Assembly: GCA_963811365.1 (NCBI GenBank)
Contig: CAWEQW010000009.1
Location: 310,001-374,000, forward strand
DNA length: 64,000 bases
Source: CAWEQW01 sp963811365
GTDB lineage: Bacteria; Actinomycetota; Actinomycetes; Propionibacteriales; Nocardioidaceae
Direction: 5' to 3'
Part shown: in pieces, positions 8,147-20,811 of the stretch
How positions within the stretch are numbered: position 1 is the first letter of the stretch
Layout: every line of letters begins with the position of its first letter
Made by a program: the position numbers and the translations under genes
The notes under the pieces: model-generated
Databases searched by the model: none
What the model saw: the letters and a program-made list of their open reading frames with translations, nothing else
Told to the model about the DNA's origin: nothing

Positions 8147-8717
8147 GGCGCCGGCCCCGGCCGAGCGACGCAGCAGCCTCTGGCCGACGCTCGCCACCGG
8201 GATCGGCGGCGCCGCCCTCGCCGCGGTCGCGAGCACCAAGGACTGGGCTCGCGCGGCGGGCAGCGCGGCGGGTCTGCACACCCATGCGGCGGCCACCGGC
8301 TCGCAGTCCGCGCCGCTGGCCGCCGCCCTCGCGCTGGTCGCCCTCGCCGGCTGGGGAGTCGTGCTCGTCAGCCGTGGCCGTGCCCGCCAGGCGGTGGCCG
8401 TGCTCGGGCTTCTGGCCTCGCTCGGATCCCTCGCGGCCACCGTGGCGGCCGTGCGACAGGTGCGGGTCGACGCCGCCGAGGCGCTCGGTGGTGCGGTCAC
8501 CGGGGACGTGCGACTCGCCGGGCTGACCGGCTGGTACTGGGCGGCAGCCCTCGGGGCCCTGCTGAGCGCGGTGGCCTTCGCGGTCGCGGTCCGGGCCGCC
8601 CGGCAGTGGCCGGCCATGGGCGCCAAGTACGACGCGCCGACCGGTCGGGTGGCACCTTCGCCCGGCGAGCAGGACATGTGGCGGGCGCTCGACGAGGGGC
8701 ACGACCCGACCGCGTGA
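8139..8717 (+). CDS. Trp-biosynthesis-associated membrane protein (TIGR02234 type)
   Basis: Protein of 192 aa with four hydrophobic stretches (about residues 17-32, 58-76, 84-104 and 130-151) separated by a loop containing TGSQSAPLAAALALVALAGW, the pattern of the TIGR02234 family found beside actinobacterial trp genes. Its function is unknown. The ATG overlaps the hisI stop, so the two are coupled. In related genomes trpE commonly lies directly before this gene; here hisI takes that place. Confidence 0.8.
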   Translation: MSEAPAPAERRSSLWPTLATGIGGAALAAVASTKDWARAAGSAAGLHTHAAATGSQSAPLAAALALVALAGWGVVLVSRGRARQAVAVLGLLASLGSLAATVAAVRQVRVDAAEALGGAVTGDVRLAGLTGWYWAAALGALLSAVAFAVAVRAARQWPAMGAKYDAPTGRVAPSPGEQDMWRALDEGHDPTA

Positions 8718-8795
8718 CCCGGCGTTTCCCGGAGCCGACGGCCGCCGCGCCGGGCCGTGGGACGGGGCCTGTGACGCGGGACGGGCCGCATGGGC

Positions 8796-8801
8796 GATAC
8801 T
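8796..8801 (+). promoter_or_regulatory. -10 box (GATACT) upstream of the HGxxPAAW gene
   Basis: GATACT lies about 55 bases before the ATG at 8856, leaving a short leader that carries a strong ribosome binding site. The -35 region is not clear. Confidence 0.35.
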
Positions 8802-8855
8802 GAAGCCCGACCACGGGCGCCGGCCGACGGCCCTGGACAGGAGGAGATCCCCCGC

Positions 8856-9056
8856 ATGTCTGCTCACCACGGCAACACGCCCGCCGCCTGGACGGCCGTG
8901 TTCGTGATCCTGGTCGGGTTCCTGGTCGGCGGCATCGGCCTGGTCGTCGGTAGCTGGCCGACCTTCTGGGTCGGGGTGGCGCTCGTCCCGATCGGGGGGA
9001 TCGTCGGCAAGGTGATGCAGAAGATGGGTCTCGGGGCTGAGCCGGTGCACCGCTGA
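8856..9056 (+). CDS. HGxxPAAW family small membrane protein
   Basis: Protein of 66 aa. The N-terminus carries HGNTPAAW (residues 5-12), the signature that names this actinobacterial family, followed by two hydrophobic segments (about 15-33 and 37-55). Function is unknown. The ATG at 8856 is chosen because AGGAGGAG lies at 8839-8846 and because it places the signature at the N-terminus. The DUF2752 gene follows after two bases. Confidence 0.85.
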   Translation: MSAHHGNTPAAWTAVFVILVGFLVGGIGLVVGSWPTFWVGVALVPIGGIVGKVMQKMGLGAEPVHR

Positions 9057-9058
9057 CG

Positions 9059-9496
9059 ATGGCGACCACCCTCGCGCCGGCCGTCGAGGCGCCGAACCGC
9101 CGCCGCCGGCTGCGCGCGCCGGTGCTGCTGGCGGCGGGACTGCTCGGGGCGAGCGTGCTGCTCCACCTTCGTGACCCGCACCGCTCCGGTAGCTGGGGCT
9201 TCTGCCCCTGGCTGGTGCTCACCGGCACCTACTGTCCTGGCTGCGGCGGGCTCCGGGCGGTCAACGACCTGACGCGCGGCGACCTCGCCGGGGCGGTGTC
9301 GAGCAACCTGCTGTTCGTCGGTGCCCTGCCGGTGCTCGCCGTCCTCTATCTTCGCTGGGTGGTCGACCAGTGGCGCGGCGTCGTACGCGTCGTCGACGGG
9401 CGCCGGGCGCTGGCATGGTCAGCAGCCGTACTCGTGCTCGCCGTGGCCTTCGCCATCGTGCGGAACCTGCCGGCGGGGGCCTGGTTGGCCCCCTGA
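9059..9496 (+). CDS. DUF2752 membrane protein
   Basis: Membrane protein of 145 aa. The family hallmark CPGCGGLRAVNDLTRGD is present at about residues 60-76 with its conserved Cys pair, and three hydrophobic segments flank it (about 19-37, 82-100, 119-137). DUF2752 proteins are uncharacterised. It begins two bases after the HGxxPAAW gene, so the two are probably one transcript. The stop lies 18 bases before the end of a convergent DUF4190 gene. Confidence 0.85.
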   Translation: MATTLAPAVEAPNRRRRLRAPVLLAAGLLGASVLLHLRDPHRSGSWGFCPWLVLTGTYCPGCGGLRAVNDLTRGDLAGAVSSNLLFVGALPVLAVLYLRWVVDQWRGVVRVVDGRRALAWSAAVLVLAVAFAIVRNLPAGAWLAP

Positions 9497-9514
9497 CCGG
9501 CTGACCGGGGGGTG

Positions 9515-9835
9515 TCAGCCGTTCGTGGAGAAGTCGAAGCCGCCGGTGGTCAGGCTGTAGACCAGCCCGACGACGCTCAGCACGATGCCGATGATGCCGA
9601 GCACGACACCTGCCTGAGCCATCCCACGGCCGCTGAGCCCGCCGCCGGACGCATCGATGGCTCGCTTGGAGGAGCTGCCGAGCAGCAGTGCCGGGATGCC
9701 GGCGAGGAACCCGCAGCACAGGATGCTCAGGATGCCGAGCACCAGAGCCCACACCGCCTTCTGGTCGGTGCGGGGTGCTGCTGCGCCGCCGTACCCGCCG
9801 TAGCCGGGCGGAGGGGGCGGGACCTGGTAGCTCAT
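9515..9835 (-). CDS. DUF4190 domain small membrane protein
   Basis: Protein of 106 aa. A Pro/Gly/Tyr-rich cytoplasmic head (MSYQVPPPPPGYGGYGG) precedes two hydrophobic segments (about residues 29-52 and 73-95), the usual DUF4190 layout with AVWALVLGILSILCCGF. Function unknown. The start at 9835 puts MSYQ at the N-terminus behind an AGAGGA site; longer in-frame starts are less likely. It is a short paralogue of the next gene upstream, which has the same plan with a far longer head. Confidence 0.8.
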   Translation of the reverse strand: MSYQVPPPPPGYGGYGGAAAPRTDQKAVWALVLGILSILCCGFLAGIPALLLGSSSKRAIDASGGGLSGRGMAQAGVVLGIIGIVLSVVGLVYSLTTGGFDFSTNG

Positions 9836-9900
9836 GGCGTCCTCTCGTGGTGCGGTGGTCGTGGCCGGTGGCCCCCGCATCAGGGCCCCGGTCACCCGGA

Positions 9901-10647
9901 TCAGTAGACGCTGCGAACCCCGCCGGACGGGCTGGTCACGATCGCGATCACCGCGAGCACCACGATCCCCACGGCGAGCAGGATCGACAGGGCGCCGGTG
10001 ATGATGCCCGCGAGGGCGAGCCCGTCCCCGCCGATCTGGCCCTGGGACTCCCGGATCTCCGTGCGGGCCCGCACACCGAGCACGATCGCGACGATGCCGC
10101 TGATCGCACCCACGCAGCAGAAGGAGAGCACCAGGCTGGCGACCCCGGTGATCAGGGCGGCCGTGGCCTTGCCGCTGGTCGGCGCCGGCTGGCCGTACCC
10201 GGCGGGATAGCCCGGGTAGGAGTACTGCTGTTGGGCGTACGGGTCCTGCGGATACTGGCCGTACTGCTGCCCGTACTGCTGCCCGTACTGCTGCCCGTAC
10301 TGCTGCCCGTACTGCTGGCCGTACTGCTGGCCGTACTCCCCGCCTGGCTGGCTGTACTCCTGGCCGTACTGCTGGCCGTAGGGCTGTCCGTACGGCTGTC
10401 CGCCGTACCCGGGCTGCTCCGGCTGCTCCGGCTGGCCGCCGTACCCGGGCTGCTCCGGCTGCCCGGGCTGCCCGGGCTGCCCGGGGTACGACGGCCGGCT
10501 CGACTCGTCGGCCTGCTCGGGCTGAGCCGGCTCCACGGGCTGCTGGGGCCGACCGCTGCCCTCCTCGGGCTGGTCGTTGCCCTCCTCGGGCTGGTCGTTG
10601 CCCTCCTCGGGCTGGTCGTTGCCGGACGGTCCTGGTGGGTAGCTCAT
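9901..10647 (-). CDS. DUF4190-type membrane protein with long repetitive Gln/Tyr/Gly head
   Basis: Protein of 248 aa. The first 165 residues are low complexity: three copies of NDQPEEG, Pro/Gln/Gly-rich stretches, then six or more GQQY units. Two hydrophobic segments follow (about residues 173-195 and 215-240) in the DUF4190 pattern. The head should be disordered and cytoplasmic; such Tyr/Gln/Gly repeats often promote self-association, but that is inference. Start at 10647 (MSYPPGPSG) matches the MSY start of the neighbouring paralogue. It is divergent from trpC. Confidence 0.8.
   Translation of the reverse strand: MSYPPGPSGNDQPEEGNDQPEEGNDQPEEGSGRPQQPVEPAQPEQADESSRPSYPGQPGQPGQPEQPGYGGQPEQPEQPGYGGQPYGQPYGQQYGQEYSQPGGEYGQQYGQQYGQQYGQQYGQQYGQQYGQYPQDPYAQQQYSYPGYPAGYGQPAPTSGKATAALITGVASLVLSFCCVGAISGIVAIVLGVRARTEIRESQGQIGGDGLALAGIITGALSILLAVGIVVLAVIAIVTSPSGGVRSVY
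10261..10332. repeat. Six tandem 12-bp units inside the DUF4190-type gene
   Basis: Six near-identical 12-bp units (GTACTGCTGCCC on the + strand; the last has GG in place of CC) run head to tail and encode YGQQ repeats on the minus strand. A unit number change keeps the frame, so length may vary between strains. Confidence 0.85.
10561..10623. repeat. Three perfect tandem 21-bp units inside the DUF4190-type gene
   Basis: Three identical 21-bp units (10561-10581, 10582-10602, 10603-10623) encode NDQPEEG three times near the N-terminus on the minus strand. Perfect identity, including third codon positions, suggests recent duplication. Confidence 0.85.
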
Positions 10648-10773
10648 GTGCCGTTTCGGCTGCCTTTCTGGGATCCCGACTGTCGGGCGGTGCGGGCCGG
10701 ACCTCGGTGCGGCTTCCGGCCGGTCTCGTGAGAGTCTAGAGACCCACGACGCGCAACGCTGAGAGGTTCCCTC

Positions 10774-11589
10774 ATGTCCGTGCTCGACGAGATCATCGAC
10801 GGCGTCCGCGTCGACCTCGCCGCACGCGAGGCGGTGACCCCCCTCGAGGAACTCAAGCTCGCGGCCCGGCGGGCCCCCGACGCCCTCGACCCGCTCCCGA
10901 CCTACCACGCGCGCGGGATCAGCGTGATCGCCGAGGTGAAGCGCTCGAGCCCGAGCAAGGGCGCGCTGGCGGCGATCACCGACCCGGCCGCGCTGGCCGC
11001 CGACTACGAGCGGGGCGGCGCGGCGACGATCAGCGTGCTCACGGAGCAGCGCCGGTTCGGCGGCAGCCTCGAGGATCTCCGCGCCGTCCGGTCCGCGGTC
11101 CGGGTGCCCGTGCTGCGCAAGGACTTCATCGTCACCTCCTACCAGCTCTGGGAGGCCCGCGCCGCCGGAGCCGACCTCGCCTTGCTGATCGTGGCCGCTC
11201 TCGACCAGAACCAGCTCGCCTCGCTCGTCGAGCGTGCCGCCTCGATCGGGCTCACTGCGCTCGTCGAGGTCCACGACGAGCATGAGGTGGAGCGGGCGCT
11301 CGACGCGGGCGCCCGGGTCGTCGGCGTCAACGCGCGGAACCTCAAGACCCTCCAGGTCGACCGGACCACGTTCGGCCGCCTCGCGCCCCGCATCCCCGAT
11401 GACGTCGTCCGGGTCGCCGAGTCCGGCGTCCGCGGGCCGCACGACGTCTTCGAGTACGCCAAGATGGGGGCCGACGTGGTCCTGGTCGGGGAGACGCTCG
11501 TGCGCGGCGAGGACCCGCGGGCCGCGGTGGCCGACCTGGTCGCGGCCGGAGCGCACCCCTCGGTGCACCGCGACGTCGAGCCGCACTGA
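10774..11589 (+). CDS. trpC: TrpC, indole-3-glycerol phosphate synthase
   Basis: TIM-barrel enzyme (271 aa) that closes the indole ring in tryptophan synthesis. The signature VIAEVKRSSPSKG at residues 51-63 includes catalytic Lys56; PVLRKDFIV, VEVHDEHE, NARNLKT and AESGVRG are the other active-site strands. A GAGAGG site lies before the ATG. The gene is divergent from the repetitive DUF4190 gene, and the 126-base gap between them must hold both promoters. I see no Trp-codon leader peptide there, so classical attenuation is not supported. Confidence 0.95.
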   Translation: MSVLDEIIDGVRVDLAAREAVTPLEELKLAARRAPDALDPLPTYHARGISVIAEVKRSSPSKGALAAITDPAALAADYERGGAATISVLTEQRRFGGSLEDLRAVRSAVRVPVLRKDFIVTSYQLWEARAAGADLALLIVAALDQNQLASLVERAASIGLTALVEVHDEHEVERALDAGARVVGVNARNLKTLQVDRTTFGRLAPRIPDDVVRVAESGVRGPHDVFEYAKMGADVVLVGETLVRGEDPRAAVADLVAAGAHPSVHRDVEPH

Positions 11590-11620
11590 CGCACCTCACG
11601 CACACGAAGGCGGGACAGCC

Positions 11621-12865
11621 ATGGTTTCTCTTCCCGACGAGGCCGGCCACTTCGGCCGCTTCGGTGGGCGCTTCATGCCGGAGGCGCTGATCGCCGCCCA
11701 CGACGAGCTGGCCGCCGCCTGGCAGGATGCGATGGCCGACGCGACGTTCGTCGAGGAGTTCGAGCGGATGCTCCGCGAGTACGCCGGCGTGCCCAGCCTG
11801 CTGTACGACGCCCAGCGGCTGTCCGAACGGGCCGGGGCACGCATCCTGCTCAAGCGCGAGGACCTCAACCACACCGGTGCGCACAAGATCCGCAACGTGC
11901 TGGGTCAGGCCCTGCTCACCAAGCGGATGGGCAAGAGGCGGGTGATCGCGGAGACCGGGGCCGGGCAGCACGGCGTGGCGACCGCCACGGCCTGCGCCTA
12001 CCTCGGCCTCGAGTGCGTGGTCTACATGGGCGAGGTCGACACCGAGCGCCAGGCTCTCAACGTGGCCCGGATGCACCTCCTCGGCGCGGAGGTGGTGGCG
12101 GTCAGGTCCGGTTCCCGGACCCTCAAGGACGCGATCAACGAGGCGCTGCGCGACTGGGTGGCGAGCGTCGACCACACCCACTACCTGCTCGGCACCGCGG
12201 CCGGCTCGCACCCCTTCCCGGCCATGGTTCGCGACTTCTGCCGGGGCATCGGCGACGAGGCCCGCGTCCAGTGCCTGGAGCTCATCGGGAGGCTCCCTGA
12301 CGCGGCGGTCGCCTGTGTGGGCGGCGGCTCCAACGCCATCGGGCTGTTCGAGGCCTTCCTCGACGACCCGGTCCGGCTCTACGGCTTCGAGGCCGGCGGC
12401 GAGGGCTTCGAGACCGGTCGGCACGCCTCGACGATCACCGCCGGCGAGGTGGGCGTGCTGCATGGTGCGCGCACCTATGTGCTCCAGGACGAGGACGGCC
12501 AGACCGTGGAGTCGCACTCCATCTCCGCGGGCCTCGACTATCCGGGCGTCGGGCCCGAGCACGCCTGGCTCGCCGAGTCCGGGCGGGCCGTCTACCGGCC
12601 GGTGACCGATGCCGCGGCGATGGACGCCTTGGCGCTGCTGTCGCGGACCGAGGGCATCATCCCGGCTATCGAGTCGGCCCACGCGGTCGCGGGCGCGCTC
12701 GACGTGGCCCGCGAGCTCGGTCGGGACGCGACGCTGCTGGTGAACCTCTCCGGACGGGGCGACAAGGACATGGGCACGGCGATCAGCTGGTTCGGCCTCG
12801 GGGAGACCCGGGCAGACGAGAGCACCGGCGAGCCGGGCGACCCGGCTGCGGTGACCCCGGCATGA
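11621..12865 (+). CDS. trpB: TrpB, tryptophan synthase beta subunit
   Basis: PLP enzyme (414 aa) that condenses indole with serine. HTGAHKIRN carries the PLP lysine (Lys89), GGGSNAIG binds the cofactor phosphate and SGRGDKD is the C-terminal signature. The ATG at 11621 gives MVSLPDEAGHFGRFGGRFMP, the expected N-terminus; upstream frame is trpC shadow. The stop overlaps the trpA ATG (ATGA), as expected for subunits made in equal amounts. Confidence 0.96.
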   Translation: MVSLPDEAGHFGRFGGRFMPEALIAAHDELAAAWQDAMADATFVEEFERMLREYAGVPSLLYDAQRLSERAGARILLKREDLNHTGAHKIRNVLGQALLTKRMGKRRVIAETGAGQHGVATATACAYLGLECVVYMGEVDTERQALNVARMHLLGAEVVAVRSGSRTLKDAINEALRDWVASVDHTHYLLGTAAGSHPFPAMVRDFCRGIGDEARVQCLELIGRLPDAAVACVGGGSNAIGLFEAFLDDPVRLYGFEAGGEGFETGRHASTITAGEVGVLHGARTYVLQDEDGQTVESHSISAGLDYPGVGPEHAWLAESGRAVYRPVTDAAAMDALALLSRTEGIIPAIESAHAVAGALDVARELGRDATLLVNLSGRGDKDMGTAISWFGLGETRADESTGEPGDPAAVTPA

Positions 12866-13656
12866 CGGCGCGCAGCGCCTTCGACGCGGCGGCCGCGGAC
12901 GGCCGTGCGGCGCTGGTCGGCTACCTGCCCGCAGGCTTCCCGGACGTGGCCGGGGCGGTCGAGGCGATGAAGGTCATGGTGGCCGCCGGCTGCGACGTCA
13001 TCGAGGTCGGCCTGCCGTACTCCGACCCGGTCATGGACGGGCCCACGATCCAGGCCGCTGCGCAGCGCTCCCTCGAGAACGGCACCCGCACCGCCGACGT
13101 GCTGCGCACCGTCGAGGCGGTCGCCGCCACGGGCGCGCCGGTCGTGGTGATGACGTACTGGAACCCGGTCGAGCGGTACGGCGTCGACCGGTTCGCCGCC
13201 GACCTCGCCGCGGCCGGGGGGGCCGGGCTGATCACCCCCGACCTGGTGCCGGACGAGGCGGCTGAGTGGCTGGCCGCGGCCGACCACCACGACCTCGACA
13301 AGGTCTTCCTGGTGGCACCGTCGTCGACCGACCGACGGCTGCAGACCACGGTCGAGGCCTGCCGCGGGTTCGTCTACGCGACCGCGGTGATGGGCGTCAC
13401 CGGGGCGCGGGAGTCGACCAGCGCTCTGGCCCGGCCCCTCGTGGAGCGGACCCGGTCCCGCACCGACCTGCCGGTCGCCGTCGGGCTCGGCGTCTCCGAC
13501 GGCGAGCAGGCGGCGGAGGTGGCCTCGTACGCCGACGGCGTCATCGTCGGCTCCGCCTTCGTCCGCCGGCTGCTCGACGCACCGGACCACACTGCCGGGC
13601 TCGCCGCGGTCGAGAGGCTGACCCGCGACCTCGCCGACGGGGTCCGGCGTGGCTAG
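12862..13656 (+). CDS. trpA: TrpA, tryptophan synthase alpha subunit
   Basis: TIM-barrel subunit (264 aa) that cleaves indole-3-glycerol phosphate and channels indole to TrpB. The catalytic pair Glu48 (VIEVGLPYSDP) and Asp59 (VMDGPTIQ) is in place, and YATAVMGVTGARE and GLGVSDGEQ match the phosphate-binding end. Coupled to trpB by ATGA; its stop overlaps the GTG of the following Sco gene by eight bases. Confidence 0.95.
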   Translation: MTARSAFDAAAADGRAALVGYLPAGFPDVAGAVEAMKVMVAAGCDVIEVGLPYSDPVMDGPTIQAAAQRSLENGTRTADVLRTVEAVAATGAPVVVMTYWNPVERYGVDRFAADLAAAGGAGLITPDLVPDEAAEWLAAADHHDLDKVFLVAPSSTDRRLQTTVEACRGFVYATAVMGVTGARESTSALARPLVERTRSRTDLPVAVGLGVSDGEQAAEVASYADGVIVGSAFVRRLLDAPDHTAGLAAVERLTRDLADGVRRG

Positions 13657-14344
13657 GTCCCGGCGCCGCTCGACGGCGCTGGGGCCCGTGCTGGCCCCGG
13701 TTCTCGTGGCCGCCGGGCTGCTGCTGTCCGGCTGCAGCGGGTCGACCTCCGGGCCACCGGTCAGGGACGTCTCCGTGCGCGACGACGACGGCCTCGCCGG
13801 CGCGGTGCTGCCGAAGCCGTACCAGCTGCCCGACGTGCGGCTGACCGCGAGCGACGGGTCGGCCTACCGCCTCCGGTCCGACACCACCGCGCCCCTCACG
13901 CTGGTGTTCTTCGGCTACACGAGCTGCCCCGACATCTGCCAGGTGGTGATGGCCGACATCGCCTCTGCGCTGAACCGCCTCGAGCCCGCGGACCGTCGCC
14001 GGGTCGGGATGCTGTTCGTGACCACCGACCCGGCCCGCGACGACGCGACGGCGCTGCGCGCGTACGTGGACCGCTTCGACCCCGCCTTCCGCGGGCTCAC
14101 CGGCCCGCTGCCCCGGATCGTGCGGGCCGCCGAGGCCCTCGGCGTACCCGTCGAGAAGGGCCAGAGGCTGCCGACCGGGGGCTACGAGGTGGCCCACGGG
14201 ACACAGGTTCTGGGCGTGCTCCCGGACGGCACGGCGCCGGTGGTGTGGACCCAGGGCACCCCGCCGGACCGGATGGCCCAGGACATCCACGCGATCCTCG
14301 ACTCGGGCGTGCCGTCGCCGACCCCGAAGGGAGCCCGCTCGTGA
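13649..14344 (+). CDS. SCO1/SenC/PrrC-family copper-chaperone lipoprotein
   Basis: Secreted lipoprotein of 231 aa: an Arg-rich N-terminus, a hydrophobic segment, and a lipobox ending in Cys29 (LLLSGC). A thioredoxin-fold domain follows with the copper-binding TSCPDIC motif (Cys93, Cys97) and the distal His183, so all three metal ligands are present. Sco proteins deliver copper to cytochrome oxidase CuA. The GTG start overlaps the trpA stop and its own stop overlaps lgt, the enzyme that lipidates proteins like this one. The overlap suggests co-expression, not a shared pathway. Confidence 0.88.
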   Translation: MARSRRRSTALGPVLAPVLVAAGLLLSGCSGSTSGPPVRDVSVRDDDGLAGAVLPKPYQLPDVRLTASDGSAYRLRSDTTAPLTLVFFGYTSCPDICQVVMADIASALNRLEPADRRRVGMLFVTTDPARDDATALRAYVDRFDPAFRGLTGPLPRIVRAAEALGVPVEKGQRLPTGGYEVAHGTQVLGVLPDGTAPVVWTQGTPPDRMAQDIHAILDSGVPSPTPKGARS

Positions 14345-15285
14345 CCGTCCCGGCCGCCGCCTCGCTCGTCCCGGCCTTCATCCCCAGCCCCGGACAGGGC
14401 GTCTGGCACCTCGGGCCGTTCCCGGTCCGCGCCTACGCGCTGTGCATCATCACCGGAGTCATCGTCGCGGTCATCGTCGGCGAGCGGCGCTGGGTTGCAC
14501 GGGGCGGGCTCCGCGGCCAGGTCGGGGACGTCGCGATCTGGGCGGTGCCCTTCGGGCTCGTGGGCGGCCGGCTGTACCACGTGATGACCGACTGGCGGCT
14601 CTACTTCGGGGCCGGCAAGGACCCGGTGCACGCGCTGTACGTCTGGCAGGGCGGACTCGGCATCTGGGGCGCGATCGCGCTCGGCGGCGTGGGGGCCTAC
14701 ATCGGCTGCCGGCGCAACGGCATGAGGTTCCCGCCGTTCGCCGACGCGCTGGCTCCCGGCATCGTGCTGGCCCAGGCCATCGGCCGGTGGGGCAACTGGT
14801 TCAACCAGGAGCTGTTCGGGCGCCCGACGACTCTGCCGTGGGCCCTGAAGATCGACCCCGCGCACCGGCCCGCCGGCTATGAGCAGTACGCCACGTTCCA
14901 CCCCACGTACCTCTACGAGTTCATCTGGGACGTCGGCGTCGCCGGGCTGGTGATCTGGGCGGACCGCCGGTTCCGGCTCGGTCACGGCCGGGCGTTCGCG
15001 CTGTACGTGATGGCCTACACCGCCGGGCGGGGGTGGATCGAGACGCTGCGCATCGACCCCGTCCAGGACAGCAACGTGTTCGGCCTGCGGCTGAACGTCT
15101 GGACGTCGATGCTGGTCTTCCTCGGCGCGCTGGTGTACTTCGTGCTGTCGGCGCGGCGCCGCCCCGGGCGCGAGGAGCAGGTGCTGCGCGAGCAGCCCGG
15201 CGACGGCTCCGACGAGACTCCCGGAGCGGCTGCCGACGAGGCACCCGGGGAGGGGCCGGGTGGCACCTCGGCCGAGGTCAGGTGA
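14341..15285 (+). CDS. lgt: Lgt, prolipoprotein diacylglyceryl transferase
   Basis: Integral membrane enzyme (314 aa) that moves diacylglycerol from phosphatidylglycerol to the lipobox Cys of prolipoproteins. The Lgt signature AIGRWGNWFNQELFG (residues 146-160) and the GLVGGRLYHVMTDW helix are present, with seven hydrophobic segments. The C-terminus has an acidic Pro/Gly tail of about 45 residues, common in actinobacteria. The GTG at 14341 overlaps the Sco stop and gives a sensible first segment; longer in-frame starts lie inside sco. Position after trpA is conserved in actinobacteria. Confidence 0.93.
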   Translation: MTVPAAASLVPAFIPSPGQGVWHLGPFPVRAYALCIITGVIVAVIVGERRWVARGGLRGQVGDVAIWAVPFGLVGGRLYHVMTDWRLYFGAGKDPVHALYVWQGGLGIWGAIALGGVGAYIGCRRNGMRFPPFADALAPGIVLAQAIGRWGNWFNQELFGRPTTLPWALKIDPAHRPAGYEQYATFHPTYLYEFIWDVGVAGLVIWADRRFRLGHGRAFALYVMAYTAGRGWIETLRIDPVQDSNVFGLRLNVWTSMLVFLGALVYFVLSARRRPGREEQVLREQPGDGSDETPGAAADEAPGEGPGGTSAEVR

Positions 15286-15321
15286 GGGTCACCTTCGATG
15301 AGCGCGCGGGCGCGCGCGGGA

Positions 15322-15327
15322 TAGGTT
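15322..15327 (+). promoter_or_regulatory. -10 box (TAGGTT) for a probably leaderless VIT-family gene
   Basis: TAGGTT ends seven bases before the GTG at 15335, with no ribosome binding site between. Confidence 0.45.
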
Positions 15328-15334
15328 GGCGGCC

Positions 15335-16060
15335 GTGAGCACCGACAAGACTTCTCCTCCGGTCGAGCACGAGCATCCCGACGTCACCGGCGGATGGCTG
15401 CGCCCCGCGGTGTTCGGCGCGATGGACGGCCTGGTGTCGAACGTCGCGCTGATCGCCGGCGTCGCCGGCGGCACCCGCAACGCTGCCGACACCACCGCGG
15501 TGGTGCTGGCCGGTCTGGCCGGTCTGGCCGCGGGGGCCTTCTCGATGGCGGCCGGCGAGTACACGTCCGTGGCCAGCCAGTCCGAGGCCGCCCGCCGCGA
15601 GATCGACAAGGAGCGCGCCGAGATCCTGAAGAACCCGCGCGGCGAGATCGCCGAGCTGGCGGCGATGTACCGCGACAAGGGCCTGGAGGACGAGCTCGCC
15701 TGGGAGGTCGCCCGGCAGGTGCACCGCGACGTCGACAACGCCGTCTCGGTGCATGCTCGCGAGGAGCTGGGCGTGGACCCCGACGACCTGGCCTCCCCGC
15801 TGCTCGCGGCAGGCTCGTCCTTCCTCGCCTTCGCGGTCGGCGCGCTCATCCCGGTGCTCCCGTACCTGCTCGGCGCGACCACCCTCTGGCTGTCACTGGC
15901 GGTGACCGGCGTTGCGCTGTTCGTCTGCGGGGCAGTCGTCACCCAGGTCACCAGTCGCGCCTGGTGGTACGGCGGGCTGCGCCAGACGCTGCTCGGCGCG
16001 CTGGCCGCCGCGGCGACGTACGGGTTCGGCGCGCTGGTCGGTGGCTCGGGGATCGGCTGA
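15335..16060 (+). CDS. VIT1/CCC1-family transporter
   Basis: Membrane protein of 241 aa of the family that includes plant vacuolar iron transporter VIT1 and yeast CCC1. FGAMDGLVSNVALIAGVAGG and AAGAFSMAAGEYTSVASQSE are the two conserved N-terminal helices; an acidic, helical cytoplasmic loop with REIDKERAEI follows, then three hydrophobic segments. Bacterial members are thought to move Fe(II) or Mn(II), but the ion is not shown here. The GTG at 15335 is preferred over an in-frame TTG at 15326 because that TTG would fall in the -10 box. Confidence 0.85.
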   Translation: MSTDKTSPPVEHEHPDVTGGWLRPAVFGAMDGLVSNVALIAGVAGGTRNAADTTAVVLAGLAGLAAGAFSMAAGEYTSVASQSEAARREIDKERAEILKNPRGEIAELAAMYRDKGLEDELAWEVARQVHRDVDNAVSVHAREELGVDPDDLASPLLAAGSSFLAFAVGALIPVLPYLLGATTLWLSLAVTGVALFVCGAVVTQVTSRAWWYGGLRQTLLGALAAAATYGFGALVGGSGIG

Positions 16061-16278
16061 CCCGCGGCGCCGGACGAGGCGGTCCGGATGCTGAGCTGCG
16101 GGTCTCGCGCAGCGAGCAGCTCGGCGGCCGGGTGTTGTACGCTGTGGCTCCCGCCTGGGCCAATGTCGTCCCGAGCTGTTTCCTGCATGACCCACACCCG
16201 TGGTGGTCTCGGAGCCGAGCCGCCTCCGGCGCCCCCGTGCGCCGCGCGCCGGGTGTCACGACGACGGGAGAGTGCCCC

Positions 16279-20803
<4,525 letters not shown>

Positions 20804-20811
<8 letters not shown>

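Noticed and set aside
10261..10332. CRISPR-like array
   Set aside because: The units are 12 bp with no spacers and lie in frame inside a coding gene; no cas genes are in the window.
10648..10773. Trp attenuator before trpC
   Set aside because: No leader peptide with Trp codons and no alternative hairpins could be found in the 126-base gap.
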